Source: Owenia fusiformis (Eukaryota; Annelida; Polychaeta; Sabellida; Oweniidae). Taken from it: 64,000 nucleotides of DNA. The notes beneath the pieces were generated by a model. That model saw nothing but the letters and a program-made list of their open reading frames with translations. It did not search any database and was not told where the DNA came from. Made by a program: the position numbers and the translations under genes. Below, piece after piece: positions 62,942 to 64,000 of the stretch; position 1 is the stretch's first letter, and each line of letters starts with the position of its first letter. The stretch spans positions 13,624,714 to 13,688,713 of the forward strand of contig CAIIXF020000007.1 of assembly GCA_903813345.2 (NCBI GenBank), written 5' to 3'.

Positions 62942-64000
62942 GTACATTCTGACGTACTTACTAGAGATGATGTCCATATCTAAGATTGAAAAATGATAAA
63001 GTTGTTTATTTCTTTTTTTATTGCTCTTATAATAACGGTAGCTGTGAGATCTTAACATTTCATTTTTCTTTAATTGTGTTTCATTATAGACTCAATTCAA
63101 ACTTAAAAAATAAAATCAATTTGTTTCTAATGAAACCAATTGATCATGATCCCCAATTAGACCACCTTACATAAAAATGTAACTAGTTAAGCAAATGAGG
63201 GTAAAAATGAGAAAATGATTTAAAATGAAATTGCAACTGACAAAGTTGAACAGGCCAGATCTTTTAATTGTCACTCTCACATTTCAAATGGTTTATTGGA
63301 ACCTCAGGGCAAACTGCATGATTAATTTTTCATTAAAGGCAGAATCAGATCTATATGTGATAAAATTGCAGGCAACATGTACACAATATGATTGGTTCAC
63401 TAATACACACCCCCACAAATGTAATGTCTTCTCTATGTCTTCTAGTGATACTAGATTAGTAGATCAATTTCCATTGATCATGTAACTACGTATTTCTTCT
63501 CAACGGTAAGATACAATGTAGTTTTCTATTACGTATGTCGATCCACTAGAATCCACGAATTATTAGCTCATTTTTCATCTAAACGTTTGGAAATAATATC
63601 ACTTGTGACTGACAGGATCGCATGACTGGGGAAAATCATATTGGGCCGTATTCCCGGGAACGTATTCACTGGGAAAGAATATAGTTTTGGGATATTGGGT
63701 ACCTGTGAGTTTTATAACAGGTTATTCTTGGTGGAGGCTAAGTATGGGTTTTATCTTCAGAAAATAGGTCAACTGCAGGTCAGATAAAAAGAAGTGACAT
63801 AATAAAGAAAAGTGGGATTAAATTAGAATGCCATTCTGCTCTTTTTCTATCCTTTAGACCTTGATCAATCGATCCTACAAATAAGATCCGTGAATGGGAT
63901 ATCAACAGAGTGAATCCAATCAATTTCCAATTATTATCCAATAGATGATTTAATAAAAAATGAACGGGGTTACATAATGGGTCATTAATAGTGCTTTAAA
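62942..64000 (+). other. Intron sequence of the GPR157-like gene; no further exon supported
   Basis: A GACTGACAG acceptor-like site at 63615 opens a frame in the right phase, but the translation (GSHDWGKSYWAVFPG...) has no helix 5 character, so it is not accepted as an exon. Confidence 0.45.

Noticed and set aside
63616-63780. Possible third exon of the GPR157-like gene
   Set aside because: The phase fits, but the translation lacks helix 5 character and reaches no convincing donor.

Overview
The window looks like nuclear DNA of an invertebrate animal, most likely marine. It is AT-rich. Its coding sequence is split by long introns with GT/AG borders. It carries metazoan extracellular domains (immunoglobulin-like, EGF, ZP, sushi/CCP) and two families of seven-transmembrane receptors, and it is crowded with DNA transposons, foldback elements, poly-G-tract repeats and R2-like retroelements. 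There are no operons or bacterial-style genes. The phylum cannot be fixed from the sequence alone; a non-vertebrate deuterostome or a lophotrochozoan would fit.

Layout. 1-10.4 kb is a repeat field: a broken Tc1/mariner-type transposase (1632-2731), a perfectly duplicated two-part repeat (3012-4754), a member of a family with ACGGTTACG ends, and an intact 672-bp foldback element with a 5-bp target duplication. 10.5-13.9 kb is a large inverted repeat with a second mariner-like element at its centre. From 13.93 to 30.7 kb on the minus strand lies one gene that I could assemble completely: 17 coding exons, consistent phases, about 1047 residues. The product has a signal peptide, three tandem two-domain Ig-like modules, EGF-like repeats, a ZP domain, a furin-type site and a C-terminal hydrophobic tail. 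Its introns hold nested palindromes, a large inverted repeat pair and several repeats.

33.6-36.1 kb (plus) holds the 3' part of a small CCP plus transmembrane protein gene, with a possible alternative cytoplasmic tail. 36.3-40.3 kb is an R2-like retrotransposon (zinc finger, reverse transcriptase, restriction-like endonuclease) with one frameshift, preceded head-to-tail by a truncated copy. 42.86-46.6 kb (plus) is a complete seven-exon proline iminopeptidase gene with a duplicated ETS-like promoter block. 51.0-59.2 kb (plus) is a rhodopsin-class receptor gene in two coding exons separated by a 6.8-kb repeat-filled intron. 61.8 kb to the window end (plus) is the 5' half of a GPR157-like receptor gene.

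The genes do not form one pathway. Four of the five encode cell-surface proteins; the Ig-EGF-ZP and CCP-TM genes are arranged divergently about 3 kb apart. The most unusual locus is the Ig-EGF-ZP gene, whose domain order I do not recognise from a named family.
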